Origin: Cryptomeria japonica
Lineage: Eukaryota > Streptophyta > Pinopsida > Cupressales > Cupressaceae
DNA length: 64,000 bases
Assembly: GCF_030272615.1 (NCBI RefSeq)
Contig: NC_081413.1
Location: 602,080,709-602,144,708, forward strand
Direction of reading: 5' to 3'
Shown: one piece after another, positions 22,758 through 34,784 of the stretch
How the letters are laid out: each line of letters opens with the position of its first letter
How positions within the stretch are numbered: the stretch's first letter is position 1
Notes under the pieces: generated by a model
Database searches by the model: none
What the model was told of the DNA's origin: nothing
What the model saw: the letters and a program-made list of their open reading frames with translations, nothing else
Position numbers and translations under genes: made by a program

Positions 22758-24433
22758 TTTGGTATCAAAGCCTGGTTCATGGATTTTTGAAGAGTGCAGA
22801 AGTCTGAGCTAGAGCAGGAGAAAATATAGAGATCGTAGAGAAGATCACCAAGAGGTTGAAGGCTGCAACAAGGTGAAATCAAGAGTTTATCAGTTTCAAA
22901 AAAAGATTCAGGAAGATTTAGGGCTGAAGCCATAGCAGTTGAGTTTGTAGTTGTAAGAGGAAAAGGAGAAGATTCAATTTCAACAGTAAGAGTAAGTGGG
23001 TTGTCACCAAAGTAAGATTGCCAAGTTCATTGGATGCCAATCAGAAGATTGAGGAAGATTTACAAGATTGTCTTGTAAAGAACCAAGCCCAAAGGTAGAT
23101 CAAAGTTCAAGAGGAGTGATGATTGTCATTCCAAAGAAGAAAAATGCACAAATATGTTGGGAAAGTAAGGAGCACCAGTCCAAAAGGAAGCTCTACCAGT
23201 TCTTTAAGTCGACCTCAATTAAAATAGAATATGAACGTGTGTTGAGATTGTTAAAAGTCCTTCAAATGCCTTCAAATCTGAGTGTGAGAAAGCCACATAA
23301 ACAAGAGGCCACTATGTAAGAATATTTAAATATTCAAGAAGAATCGCCAGTTAATGAAGCCACAAATTAAGGTTGAAGATATTTAAAATCTGTCGTTAAA
23401 GTTAGAGCCGCAAAAGCAAAGCGATTTTGGAAGTCAGTTTGCATCTACGCAAAGAGATAGTAGAAGAGAAACTATTTGAAGGCAAATAAAATCTATTAGC
23501 AAAGTGAAAGCCAATCGCTGGAGAAGAAAGAGATCTACTGAGTGACAAAGGTTGATTGTTGACCAGTTTGTAGAAAAGATGAAGTTTGGAAGTCAAACTT
23601 GAGGAAGATGGGATTACTGTAGAAACAACCAAGAGGAGTTTGCAGAAGTAAATGGCCATTGTCACTAAAAGAGATCATATCAGTTGTTAGGTAAGAGGTC
23701 GAAGAAGTGATGCATTTCCAACAAGTGTTAAAAGAAGTTTGAAACTATTTTTTGATGAAGGGGCTTATCAGAATAGTGGACCAAGAAGAAGAAATGGTCA
23801 AAGTATAGCTGCAAAAGATTCATTGCCTCACATCTGGATTGTTGAAGAGAAGAAAAGTATTTTTTTGTTATTTCAGGGTGAATTTTATTTTTGGCAAAAG
23901 ATTATCAGTTTCAAAAGACCCTTAGCAAAGGATATCATAGTATGTTTTTTCTCCAAAGTTGGTTCTAGTGTAAAATGTTTAAGAAGTTTGTAGGAGTAAA
24001 TGTTTAGGTTGGGAGAGAGTGAAAGATTGTAGAAGAGCATGCTTAAATTGTACAAAACATATTAAGCAAGAGAAGTTGATAAAGGAGATTAAAGATCAGA
24101 GGATACTATATGTTTATTGTGAAAAGAGAAATGTAAAACTCAAAAAGGAAATATGGTTGAATGTCACAACATTTTGTATTTGTATAAACATGTTTGAAGT
24201 GATCAGTAGAGCCCACTAGGATCCTTGAGCACTAGCAATTTGACTTCATAGGAGGTGTTGATAAAACAAGTGAATCAGACATGAACCTATGATGTACTGG
24301 TAACCAAGAGGACTTAGCATCGCAATAGAATCATGAAATTTCTTAGGTTTGATCTATATTATTTGAAGATGTTGAAGCATCAGATATTGAAGTAAAAAAG
24401 AAATTAGAATTGGTAGTTGTGATTAAGAAGGAA

Positions 24434-24958
24434 TGTTGGAAATAATCCCAACGATCTCCCTATCTAACCTATCTTGTCTCAACTCCTCCATATACACATA
24501 ATATCTCTCAACATTGAATACAAGTAATGAAGGTAGATTCTGTCAAGATTTGATTTGATATCATTCAACCTGTCAACTGTCTTTGCTGTAAATTTCACAC
24601 AGATCGTGGGTTATTTAGTAAATATTATTGTGTTTCCTCTCTCCAATGTATGTGCCTAGATTTCTATATAATGTAACGTGCCTTTGTTTTTATACTCACT
24701 CTCTTGGCAGAGTCTAGCTCCACAGAGCTGCAAAGAGAATGTAAAGTTGTATGTCTATGAAGGAGCATAGCTCAAACAATATTCTACAAAATATAATGGT
24801 GTTTCAGGGCTGTTGAGCAGAGCTGTTAGAAGTGTGAAATTAAGTCTAAAAATGTAATGGTGGATGTAAAGAGCTGAAGCTCAGATTGTGATGTAATGTT
24901 TTATTTTGAACAATATAAATTAATATTTGTTTTACTTCTACTCCTCCTGTTTCCTTCA
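24434..24958 (+). repeat. 3' LTR of the non-autonomous element
   Basis: 525 bp. Compared with the 5' LTR it carries roughly 50 extra bases near 24790-24850, where the 'ACAAAATATAATGGTG' block is partly duplicated as 'AAAAATGTAATGGTGGATG'. Confidence 0.88.
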
Positions 24959-25401
24959 ATTAGGGCCATTATAGTTACCGTTGGTTTCGCAAGGAAGTAA
25001 AGCGAGTCCTACGGTTATCAAGCTACTTTCGTCTATGGTTGGGGGAACATCCACCAGATGCTTCTCTGAAGCCAAGCTTCGTAAGACTCGGGTAATATTG
25101 CTCACAGTTGCAGTGTCATTGTATTCTTGAAGTCCTGGAAGGATTTGAGTGGCAGATGAATTAGAGCCCACGTAACCTAGAATGGTTGTTGTTGTGGTAT
25201 TATCATAAAATCCTTGAGTAGTGTATAATTTGGCAACCATGTAGTATTTGGATTTCTCTTGATTGGCTTTGAGAAGAACGTTTGCAATTTGAACAAATGA
25301 TAAAACCAGAATGTCTGTTGTGTAGGATGCATACATGACTCCACTGTTAGATTGTGTGACGCAATCTTGAAAAAGAGGAGATTATTGACTGAATGTCTCC
25401 T

Positions 25402-25990
25402 CTCTTAATTACACTTTAGCCAAAATGGAGAACTTTCTGCTAGGGAAGTTCATGGGAAGACAACCTAAGATTGTTGTTGTTTCTAAGTGGGCCTTGGTGA
25501 GGTGGGCTATCGAAGGAAGTGTATCAGTTTGGCGCTGCCTAAAGTTGCATTTTGTTTCTCGTTCTTGCTCAAGGAGGATAGTATACTTATCCTCTCTTCG
25601 CAACAACTTCTTCTCTGCAAGTGGCTCCAGGGTTTAAATGAGAATGTCACTTGACGGGTTATTGCCTTTAGAGTTCTGGGATGAGGAGATCATTGTTGGG
25701 CTGGCTAATTCATTTGGGCATTTCATCTCTCTTGATTCTATCACGAAACAACGTTCCAGGTTGGTCTACGCACGTTTCTGTGTGGATATTGCCCTAGGCA
25801 CCACGTTACTTGTCTCCATTGACATTAAGTCCCATCTTGGGGCCTGGCTCTAGCCTCTGGAATATGAGAAATCCACTCTTTTCTATCACCTTTGGTTGTC
25901 GGCAGGCCACCTTTCTAATAAGTTTCTAGTTGGGGGCATCCAAAACTTCTTCAAAAGAAAAGGAGAAGAGATCTCAGGGTCTGCGACCAA
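25402..25990 (+). pseudogene. DUF4283 / LINE ORF1-type fragment
   Basis: Plus-strand reading from about 25425 gives 'WALVRWAIEGSVSVWRCLKLHFV', an in-frame stop near 25635, then 'LPLEFWDEEIIVGLANSFGHFISLD', 'RLVYARFCVDIAL' and 'SHLGAWL', another stop, and 'PLEYEK..LFYHLWLSAGHLSNKF'. The pattern 'LPLEFW.EE...G.AN..G.FI..D......R..YAR.CV' is that of DUF4283 domains found in plant LINE ORF1 and related zinc-knuckle proteins. The knuckle cysteines at the end are gone. It directly abuts the truncated end of laccase pseudogene A. Confidence 0.7.
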
Positions 25991-27910
25991 TGATGGATTT
26001 TCCTAATTAGATATTGGGATCTTTTAAAGTATGCAAATATACATTGCTATCTCAATAGTTGTAATAGTTGTATATATAAGAATAATATTTTTTCACTAGA
26101 ATTATAGTATTTTTTAAGTGGTCATCTTATTTTATCAATGACACATTTATAGTGGATAATTGTGATATTTTATTTCAAACTAAAAAATTGATTTATTTCA
26201 CTTATTAATGAATGTATTTATGTCTTTTTATATAACATTTATAATTCTCTTATGTTCAAGTATTGATCCATTTTCACCAACATTTGATAATTTTTATTTA
26301 TATGTAAACTATTTATTTACAATATATAATATAAATATGTGACAAAACTGAATATTAACATACACATCCATATATAAATATAATATGCCTTCAATTTAAA
26401 AATCTAAAAACATCACCTTACATTTTGATAGACAACATTTTAGCATTATCGAATTGTTTCAAACACCGAATGTTCTTTTCTTTGTCTTCAAATCAAGCAC
26501 CCTTTTAAAATGGAAAGCTACAAAATCATATCAACCTACAAATAACTTACGTCAATGCCAGACTATTCCTTCACTGAAATAATTATAACACTGTATATAT
26601 AATATTTATAAAAAGTTTAGAAGAAAGTAGTGGAAATTAGTAAATTGAAACCTGTGGGAAACACCCAAAAGATTCATGTCTCATAGTACCATCAACAATA
26701 GACACTAAATGGTTCAAAAGTGTTTCTAAATTTTTTATTATTATTTACGAAGATTGAAGTAACAAGAGAATTCCAACTTTCTTGTTAAGGATTACATATT
26801 CCTCTGATGGATTTTTGTTTTTCTCTAACAGTGTATAGATTATTAACTTTTTCAAATATGTTGACTGCTCTGACAGTATACTGACTATTGTTTCTTTTTG
26901 ACAGTCTGTTAACTGCCTACTTTTTTTGTGTATATATGATAGTGAGATATGCTTTAGGTAATATATTGGGAGGAAAGTTGGTAAAAATGAACATTGTTTT
27001 TGTTAGGAGTAATAATTTAGGATACGAGTTGATCTTGAATTGTGCCAAAAAATTGAATATGAACAAATGTAACTTATAATTTCAACTTAAGTGAATCCTA
27101 AACCTTAATTGAATGGTAACTCTAATTGAACCCTAATCCTAACTTTAATTGAACACTAACTTTATCTAAATTATAACCCTAATACTAACCATAACTTTAC
27201 CCTTATAATAATTAAACCATAATTTTTTTTAACCATAATGTTCACCCTAACTAAATGACTATAAATTAATGAAATAAAATATAATTTTGTAAGAAAAAAT
27301 ATTTTTAATAATCAAATAGTAATATTGAATAATAAATAAAAAATATTATCATTAGTATTAAACAGAATACATACTTATGGGTTGCGTATTTTCTTTGCAG
27401 CTTTTTCTTATCCAACTCGTGTATGGAAACATTCTATGTTTAAGTACTGTCATTTGATTTTTGCTGTTAACATGCATTTTAAACAAAGAAATTTATTTGT
27501 CTAGATATCATATATATTTATTTGTGTATGCATGTGTGTTTACAGGTTAGGTACAACCGCTGGTAAGTTCAAGAAATTTCAATTACCAAAAAATACGAAT
27601 CTCTTTTTGAAATTGCTTAGCAATACAAACTCTCAAAAAAGAAACCCAATCAAATCCAAAAAATAATCTGAAAAAAAAAAATCTATTAAAAAGAAATACC
27701 AACAATATAAGAATTCAGAGATGCTATTAGCATTTTCTTATTATAATACTATAAGAACAGATACACGAACTGAAAGGCTATAATCATCACTTTTCTTATG
27801 GAAATGCATCAAATGAAATGTTCTCATTCAATAAAAAATGATATGTTTGAGAAAAAAAAATTAATAATTTTTCTTTTTCAATAAAAGTGGATTATTGCAC
27901 TAAATTTTTT
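25991..27910. other. A+T-rich spacer; degenerate CCCTAA-like stretch
   Basis: No gene is recognisable. At about 27090-27260 there are spaced 'AACCCTAATCCTAAC', 'ATAACCCTAATACTAACC' and 'CACCCTAACTAA' phrases, resembling a degenerate telomere-like (CCCTAA) tract mixed with 'AATTGAA'. It is far too irregular to be a telomere. Confidence 0.5.
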
Positions 27911-28363
27911 TATTAATATTTTTTTTTTTTTACACAAGACTCAAAGAGCATACAAGGAAAGAACCCTGGGAAGAAAACCTCGGGTCACGGCTCATAAAAT
28001 AAACCTATAGTATCTAACATATCAGTTTATACGTCCCATCCAAAACCACATACAAAATGCGGTCACAACACATAATATTAGTTTTGCATAGAGCCCATAT
28101 AATTTTCAAATGTAGACTCCACAACTGCTATCATTGGAAGAAGACATAATTTTACAAAGCCCTATGCCAAATCCCATGAGCCAAAAACCTTCCTGCCAAA
28201 AAAGAAAGTATCAAAAAAGCTTTGGAAAAACACTATTGTATCAAATACCATGAGCTCGAACTCTCCTCCAAACAATGACATGAATACTTGAAATGAAACG
28301 GGAAAGCAGGAATAATTATCATCATAAAATTTTACAGCAACATTACTAAAAAAAATCACATAA

Positions 28364-29540
28364 CTATTGGTGCAAACCTTCCCATACCCTAGAAGGAATT
28401 TCCTCAAAACCCACCTCTCGCTGATTAACATTGCTATCAATGGCTAAATTTGCCAAATAATCTGCAATCTTATTAACTTCTCTGTAACAATGGGATAACA
28501 AGAAAGACTCAAACAATTCTAATTTTTGTAAAATGAGATCAAGTATATATTGCAAATTCCAACAATTCGATTTCTTTTTCATAACATATTGAATAATCAC
28601 CATAGAATCACCTTCAATTATTAAGTGCTTAGTTCCCAAAGAGATTGCCATATCCAATCCAAAAGACAAAGCATGAAATTTCGCATAATTGTTAGTTTTA
28701 AAACCAATAACATGACACTTAACTCGAATAAAATTTGTATTGTGATCATAAATTACCATGCCTACCCCAGCCGGCCTAGGGTTACCATGAGAGGCCCCAT
28801 CAAAATTCAGTTTAAAGTGCCCCTACGGAGGAGGTTTCCATCTAGCAGAGCATCTCTTACCTATTGCATCATTCTTTTTTAAAATTGAATCATGAGAGGG
28901 TAAAACCAACAACATCTTCCAAACTCTAGTAACTCTACTATCCCAGTGCGAAAAAGAAGTAAGATTGTCAAAATTCTTATAAATAAACGACAAAGCAACT
29001 AGAGATTGAAGACTCAATAAAAAGATGAGGCATACATAAAGGGCCAAGATCTAAAATGGGAAATGAGATCCTTACCAATAAAAAAGGATATATTTAACTT
29101 CTCAAACAACCACTGCCAACATTCATAAGCATAATCACAATGTAGGAATAGGTGTGAAGAAGATTCCAAATTTTTGCTACAAAGGACACAAGGTAAAACA
29201 ATAGTAATACCAAGCCTGTCCAGTCTCATACCTGTAAGGACTCTGTCTTGAACTGCCAACAAAGAAAAGGCTCCACCTTTAGGAAGACAAGCCGAATGCT
29301 AAAACAACTTATAAGGCCAGGATGATAAATCTTTAGCAACCATAAGAGAGTTGTAACCATCTTTAACAGTGTACTTACCAGAAATATTCTTTGTCCAAAT
29401 AAGTTCATCCTCAGAATCAGAAAGAAATACAATTCTATCTCTCAAAATCTTCTCAAAATCTAATTTCATACTTTGATCAACATCTAAGAAATCAATCGAC
29501 TTCCATCTAGCTAGCTTAAGGGGTCCACTAGTCACAATTT
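28364..29540 (-). pseudogene. LINE ORF2 zf-RVT region and RNase H
   Basis: The zf-RVT part reads 'LIWTKNISGKYTVKDGYNSL' (about 29400) and 'LGITIVLPCVLCSKNLESSSHLFLHCDYAYECW' (about 29190-29100, with CX2C...H...C spacing). RNase H follows: 'MVIYDHNTNFIRV', 'AKFHALSFGLDMAISLGTKHLIIEGDSMVIIQYV' and 'CYREVNKIADYLANLAI' (28759-28430). The Asp of 'EGDS' and 'N.IADYLA' are the usual RNase H landmarks in plant LINEs. Frame breaks separate the two parts. Confidence 0.88.
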
Positions 29541-29989
29541 CAAATTAATTTGCTACAAAAACACCCCAAAGGGAGGAAAGAATAGTGATCAGAGGAAACC
29601 AATCCCTAGTATTCACTAGATGTGTGTTTTCATTCCATACTTCATCCCAAAACCTGACCTTTCTACCATTGTGAACAATCCATGAGAGATGAGGCAAAAT
29701 AATTGATCTACAATTACAAAGGAAATTCCAAATAGCAGAACTTGAAGGTAAATTTGAGACTTAAAAAATGTACTCTGTCAGTCCATTATATAAATATTTG
29801 GCAAACATAATCTGTGCGCATAAGGAGCTAGGCTTGTCATAAATTTCCAAACCAACTTAGCACCTAAGGTTAAATTTTGATTCTCCTGACTCCAAATTCC
29901 TATTCCCTCAAGTTCCTTAGGAAAACATACCTTATCCCATGCAACTAAAAGGAGTTTCTTCTTGCCATCTTTATCATTGTTCCAAAGAA

Positions 29990-31130
29990 AATCTCTAAGG
30001 GTATCCTATAAACTAACAATAACTGCTTTCGGAGACTTCAAAACAGACATGAGATATATGGGAACAACATTCAAAATAGATTTGATGAGAACAATTTTAC
30101 TCGCCAAAGTTAACAATCTATGATTCCATGAGAGAATTCTTTTAGAAATGATCGAAATAATCTTATCCTGTTTAACAAAGAAAGGAATCCCAAGGTAAGT
30201 ACATGGAAGATTTCTAGTCTCAAATCCCCAAAAGGATTGCAACCTATGCTAAACTAGTTGTGATGTATTAAGGAAGAAAATATTTGATTTATCACCATTC
30301 ACTTTCTAACCAGAAAATGATGCATAATTCTGTATTATTCCTTTAATCACTTTTGCCTCAACTAATGAAGCATGTCCAAATAATAGAGTATCATCTGCAA
30401 AGAGACAATGAGAAATAGTTTGGGGAATATTCTGAATCCTTATACCTTTCCAAAGCCCCCCCACTTTAGCATCCCTAATAGCCCAACTAAAGGTTCCAGC
30501 TAGGAGAATTAAAAAAAGGGGAGAAAGGGAATCTCCCTGTCTCAAACCCCTGGAGGAAGTGAAAAAATTACAAGGAGAATCATTTAGAATCTTGCAGAAT
30601 AAATACATGCACAAATCCATTTGACCTAGGCTTTGGAAAAACCTAACTTCTCAAGAACAACACATAAAGCCCCCCACTCTACTCTATCATAAGCCTTCAT
30701 CATGTCCAGTTTAAGTATCATGGCCGGGGTTCTTTGGGTGGAAATAGAATGCAGCACCTCATGTGCTACAATTGCACCCTCTATCGTCTCCCTTCGAGGA
30801 ACAAAACCACCTAGCTCTAATGAAATGATCCTAGGTAGAAGTTTTACCAATCTAAGGGAAATTGCCTTCATAAATATCTTATACAAAGTGTTACATAAAG
30901 CAATGGGGCAAAAGTCAGCAAAAGTCTTAGTATCCTCTTTTTTAGTAATAATTGCAATCATTGTAGTATTAAGCTATTTTAAAATAGACTTATTTCTCCT
31001 AGCTTCCTCGAGAGCCAATAAAACATCATTTCCCACAAAATGCCAACATTTTTGAAAAAATAAAGGAGTAAAACCATCTGGTCCCAGAGCTTTATTCGGA
31101 TTCATGGCAAAGACAACACTCTTAACTTAT
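29990..31130 (-). pseudogene. LINE ORF2 reverse transcriptase
   Basis: Reverse transcriptase of the non-LTR type. Visible motifs in order on the minus strand are 'NPNKALGPDGFTPLFFQ' (near 31100), 'FADFCPIALCNTLYKIFMKAISLRL', 'GFVPRRETIEGAIVAHEVLH', 'MILKLDMMKAYDRVEW', 'GLRQGDSLSPLFLILL' and the catalytic 'LFADDTLLFGHA' (near 30400). 'LGIPFFVKQDKIISII' lies further on, near 30190. Stops near 30970, 30623 and 30245 and at least one frameshift split the domain into four open pieces. All catalytic Asp residues can still be found. Confidence 0.92.
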
Positions 31131-31499
31131 TCTAAGGAAAAGGGAGACATCAACATCTTATTGTCTTCCAAAGATACTAAAGGAGAAATATTAGATATAA
31201 AATCATTGCTGAGATTTTCATTTTTCAAAGATAATAATGACTTTAAAAACCTAACTGCCTCTGAAGCAATATCCTTTGGCTCTATCAATAAATTCCCATT
31301 TTGACACTAAATACACGATTTCCTATTCTTACATCTTTTAATCTTAGTTGAAGAATGAAAAAATTTTGTGTTCCTATCACCATCTGAAAGCCATAACTCT
31401 CTAGATTTCTATCTCCAATAGATTTCCTCTCTAGCTAACACCTCCTCAAGTTGTAATTTTAGTGACTTCAATTCATCAAAAACTTGTTGCACAATACCA

Positions 31500-32465
31500 T
31501 GTTGAAGCACATGAGTATTAAGACACTCAATCATATCTTGAATCCTTTGTTTCTCCTGAAAATGTTCTTAAAATGCAAGATATTCCATTCCCTAATATTC
31601 AATTTCAAATAACTTAACTTCTTAGAAATCTGAAACATACGGGACCCAGAATAGAAAGGAGCAGAATTCCACCATTTCATAAGTAGAGGCAAAAGGGAAG
31701 AATCCCTAAACCACATGGGCTCAGATTTAAATGGAGACTTAAAAGAAGCCCTATCCTCAATAACTGAAAGGGAAATCAGAAAATGATCAAAACCTGAGAC
31801 TGATAGAATAGAGGAAAATAGTTCAAAATCTGAATCAATCCAATTCTCAGATAACAAAAACTAATCTAATCTCTTAGCAATCTGAGAAAAATCCCTTCTC
31901 ATGTTTGCCCATGTGAAAACCCCATTCTAAGACTTAAAATAAAAAAGGCTCATATCATAAATGAAATCCCCAAAGTCATCCATAATCTTTTTATTAGGGA
32001 AAATACCTCCTCTTTTCTCATCTAAATCAGTGATAGCATTAAAATCACCCCCGAAGATAATAAAGGAACCATGTCTTAAGGGAGAAGAAATCCTCTTTAA
32101 TTCACCCCATAACTTACTCTTCCCTTGAATACCTGACGGAGCATAAATGTTAAATATCAGAATTTACCTTCGAAATCTTGCTTATAACTAAAGTCAAGAT
32201 CCAATTTGTAGTAGATGCCACTAACTGTACCTCAATATTATAATTATTCCAAAGCAGTGCCAAACCTCTTGAAGCACCACAAGAAGGAGAAGAAAGAAAA
32301 TTCCACCTTCTCCAAGATGAAAAAACCAAATTAGCAGACTCCTTTGACAACTTTGTTTCTTGCAACATAAAAATATCACACTTAATTAAGTCCATCTAGG
32401 ATTGAAACTTAACCAAGCGTCTCTTGTTAGGGGCATTTAAGCCCCTAACATTCCAAGAAATAATT
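31500..32465 (-). pseudogene. LINE ORF2 endonuclease domain
   Basis: The domain starts with 'IISWNVRGLNAPNKRRLV' at about 32465 (the classic start of plant LINE endonuclease), a stop near 32398, then 'MDLIKCDIFMLQETKLSKE' with the QETK catalytic Glu, and 'GASRGLALLWNN'. The C-terminal end reads 'SGFDHFLISLSV', where families have SDH.PI, and then 'PFKSEPMWFRDSSLLPLLMKWW'. The domain would nick target DNA to prime reverse transcription. Stops and frame changes at about 31860-32150 inactivate it. Confidence 0.85.
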
Positions 32466-33175
32466 CACATTGTCCTCTAGGGGAGGCCGAAGCTCCCCTC
32501 TTCCCATTAATCGAAGAATTTTTGCTTTCCCCAAAGTAATCTTGCAAATTATGTTTTACACTTATAGGAGTTAGGCATGTTTTCTTAGGCCTACCAAGAG
32601 AGACCGAAGGCCTCCCTTGCCCACCAGCAGGAGAAAGAGACAAAGTCTTTTGAATTCCAACATCAATTTCCATTTGAGTCTTAAGATTATTTGGAGGCCT
32701 ACCTCTCCAAGGAGAAACCATTGAGAGTTGTTTGGACAATTGGTAAACTCTTGCATGACTTTGGAGAAGCCAGGATAATTGGATTATCTTCGAAACCCAA
32801 CTCTGTTGTAGCCAAAACCGCAAAAGGATTAGTAGATGTAGAAATTGGAAGAGTCGAGTTTATACCCCCCAAATCATTCTCAATTGAACAAACAACTCTA
32901 TCGGTAATACCCTCATCCACTGATGTGCATGATTGTTAAAAATATCATTTACTTGTTGAACCAGATTCTCATCTGGCATAATAACAGGGACAACCAAATT
33001 CTTAATTTCCTAAACTAAAGAAGCATCATTAGGAAAACCTATGGCAGGTACCTGTTTAATAGTTTTCATACCAACCACTACATTTTTATCTAAATTCACA
33101 TTCTTCGAAGAATTCAAAACCTCCTTATGAGTGCATGAAGACAAATTGTATGCATGTTTCAAATTTTCATGTGTA
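32440..33175 (-). pseudogene. LINE ORF1, C-terminal part
   Basis: C-terminal part of the LINE ORF1 protein. The minus strand codes through 'NLDKNVVVGMKTIKQVPAIGFPNDASLV', a stop near 33015, and 'VVPVIMPDENLVQQVNDIF'. It then has two basic Gly-Arg-Pro blocks, 'WRGRPPNNLKTQMEIDVG' and 'GGQGRPSVSLGRPKKT', ending near 32450 just before the endonuclease. Repeated GRP-K tracts at the ORF1 end are common in plant LINEs and recall AT-hook-like nucleic-acid-binding tails. The DUF4283 and zinc-knuckle parts expected upstream are not seen, which supports 5' truncation. Confidence 0.65.
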
Positions 33176-33190
33176 TCAAATAAGAAATAA

Positions 33191-34784
33191 TAAAGTTAAT
33201 ATGAAAATAGTGTCATTTCTTTCGAATCCGTAAATCGCATTGTTCTCAAGTGGAGATGAAAACAATTCACACTGATCTAAAAGAAACTAACTATTTGGCG
33301 TTCTAATGGCAGTGGAGGTGTTTATATGCATAGAATTAAGCTTATGAGTATATTTAGGTTTTGTCGAGTTATAATGAACAAACAAATTATTTGTTTAAAA
33401 ATATTGAATAAAAAATATAGTACATTGTATTTTGTTACACCCTTCTACAAGTATTTAAGAACTTTTATCCGTGTTATTTTGAGGCAATTTATATTCGTTA
33501 TATTATGATCATTAGAGATTCAATTTTTTTACTAAAATTCTCTTTCTACCTTATATTAAAGATTGATAAAAGATTGATTTGAAACTTAGCAGTTGAATCC
33601 AATTAATTAAAAAAAGGTTGAAGATATGAGCCCTTTGTGTGCCAAAATTTATGAACTTGTTTTACTTTTTTCTTATGCAAGTTTAGTAGGCTCTCTATGT
33701 GATTTGATCTGATTCCACTAATTGTTCAATACATAACTCAATTTCTGGATAGTGAAATGGCGAGTTCTAGTAATTTTCATAAGATTTCTAATATGCATTC
33801 ATATGAATTAATATGACAGACAAATTTACATGAATTTCGGGGATTGTAATGATATTTACAAAATTTGAAAAAAAACAAATCGGTTTATGGCCTGATATGC
33901 GGGAAACCTTGCGACATAGGTGTTTAATCCCCATTTTTGAGTCAGTAGCAACTTTCATAAGACCCAAAATTTGTGAATTAATTGGAGCTCTTCCTATCAG
34001 CCCAAATAGAACATGGGCTTGGATTGAAAGGATTTATCTTATAGTTAGTTTTCAAATTATAGTTTTGGAGGAAAGGGAGAACATATAATAGGAAATTTTA
34101 AAGGATTGTCATTACTTGGTAAGTGAAAAAATAGTTTTTTCCATGAGAGATAATCTGCAAGCATAAATAAGTGTCCTTAGCAATATTCTTAATCTGATGT
34201 GGAGTGATCATTCATTAAATTTATGAAAAGACAAAGATCCTGTTATTAATGTTAAATATATACAAAATTTTCATGAAACTGCCTACAGAAGATAAATTGG
34301 AATAGTGGCTCCAGGCATAAACACAAAATATTGTTCCTTTCAACCCAGGTAATGTCCACTTTTAAACTACAGTTTTGAGTAGAATCATTATTCATTTCAA
34401 CATCCATTAAAAACAATAATCACAGATATTAAATATTCACATAAATGTTACATGACTGTAATAAAGACTATTATTAAACATCCCTAGACTTGGTAGATAT
34501 CAATGTGGAACAATCCTAACATAGAATTTTTATGGATATGTTATCAGTTAACTTGGGCAACTGCTCCACAAACCATAACTTTGAATCTCGGTAAAAACTA
34601 TATCATAATCCATGATATGCAAAAGGCAAGCATAAAGAGATCCATTATTTAGATGTGTACATCCCTAATACCTCTTCCAGCCACCACACATTTGGTCTAC
34701 AAGATCATCAACAATACAACATTAGAATCGCAATTCTCTACATAGCCTAACAAAGCAAATATTTGGACCTTAATAATCTATTAA
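33191..34784. other. spacer without recognised features
   Basis: A+T-rich sequence with only short, unrelated open frames. I found no repeat ends, splice-site-bounded exons or RNA genes. Confidence 0.5.

Larger units (their letters stand above)
22282..24958 (+). mobile_element. non-autonomous LTR retrotransposon without recognised pol (LARD-like)
   Basis: Two LTRs (22282-22757 and 24434-24958) start TGTTGGAAATAATCCCAAC and flank a 1676-bp interior. Flanks are GTTAG (22277-22281) and ATTAG (24959-24963), a 4-of-5 target duplication in exon 5 of laccase pseudogene A. A primer site TGGTATCAAAGCC (22760-22772) and a purine tract AAGAAGGAA next to the 3' LTR are present, so it has the cis signals for reverse transcription. 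I recognise no gag, protease, integrase, RT or RNase H. The largest frames are 60-90 codons and unremarkable. The structure fits a LARD/TRIM-type element that depends on a partner's proteins. Confidence 0.85.
16518..25400 (-). pseudogene. laccase pseudogene A, split by two LTR elements
   Basis: Remnant of a laccase gene paralogous to the intact one at 50656-53969. Pieces in gene order are: 25400-24959 (first part of the large fifth exon, with '[17 protein letters not shown]' and 'LITVGLALLPCETNGN'); 22281-22265 (17 bp between two insertions); 17186-16769 (rest of exon 5, with copper-site remnant 'NHPMHIYGYYFYVVGEG', where HIHG has become HIYG); an intron; and exon 6 (16655-16518, '[10 protein letters not shown]' equivalent). 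Joined conceptually the exon stays collinear with the paralog across both insertion sites. The donor of the last intron is GC instead of GT, and the acceptor AG is AA. Exons 1-4 are missing; similarity stops near 25400 against a DUF4283-type fragment. Confidence 0.9.
27911..33190 (-). mobile_element. LINE (L1-type, with RNase H), inactivated
   Basis: Non-LTR retrotransposon on the minus strand. The 3' end is an A-rich tail (T-runs on the plus strand at 27907-27930). Reading leftwards it contains the end of ORF1 (33175-32440), an apurinic-type endonuclease (32465-31500), reverse transcriptase (31130-29990), a zf-RVT region (29540-29014) and RNase H (28900-28364). This is the layout of plant L1-like LINEs that carry RNase H. 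About 5.3 kb is present; the 5' end is probably truncated and no target duplication was found. Multiple stops and shifts break ORF2. Confidence 0.9.

Noticed and set aside
27085-27260. Interstitial telomere array
   Set aside because: Units are too irregular and A/T-diluted to call a telomere repeat; kept only as a low-interest note.
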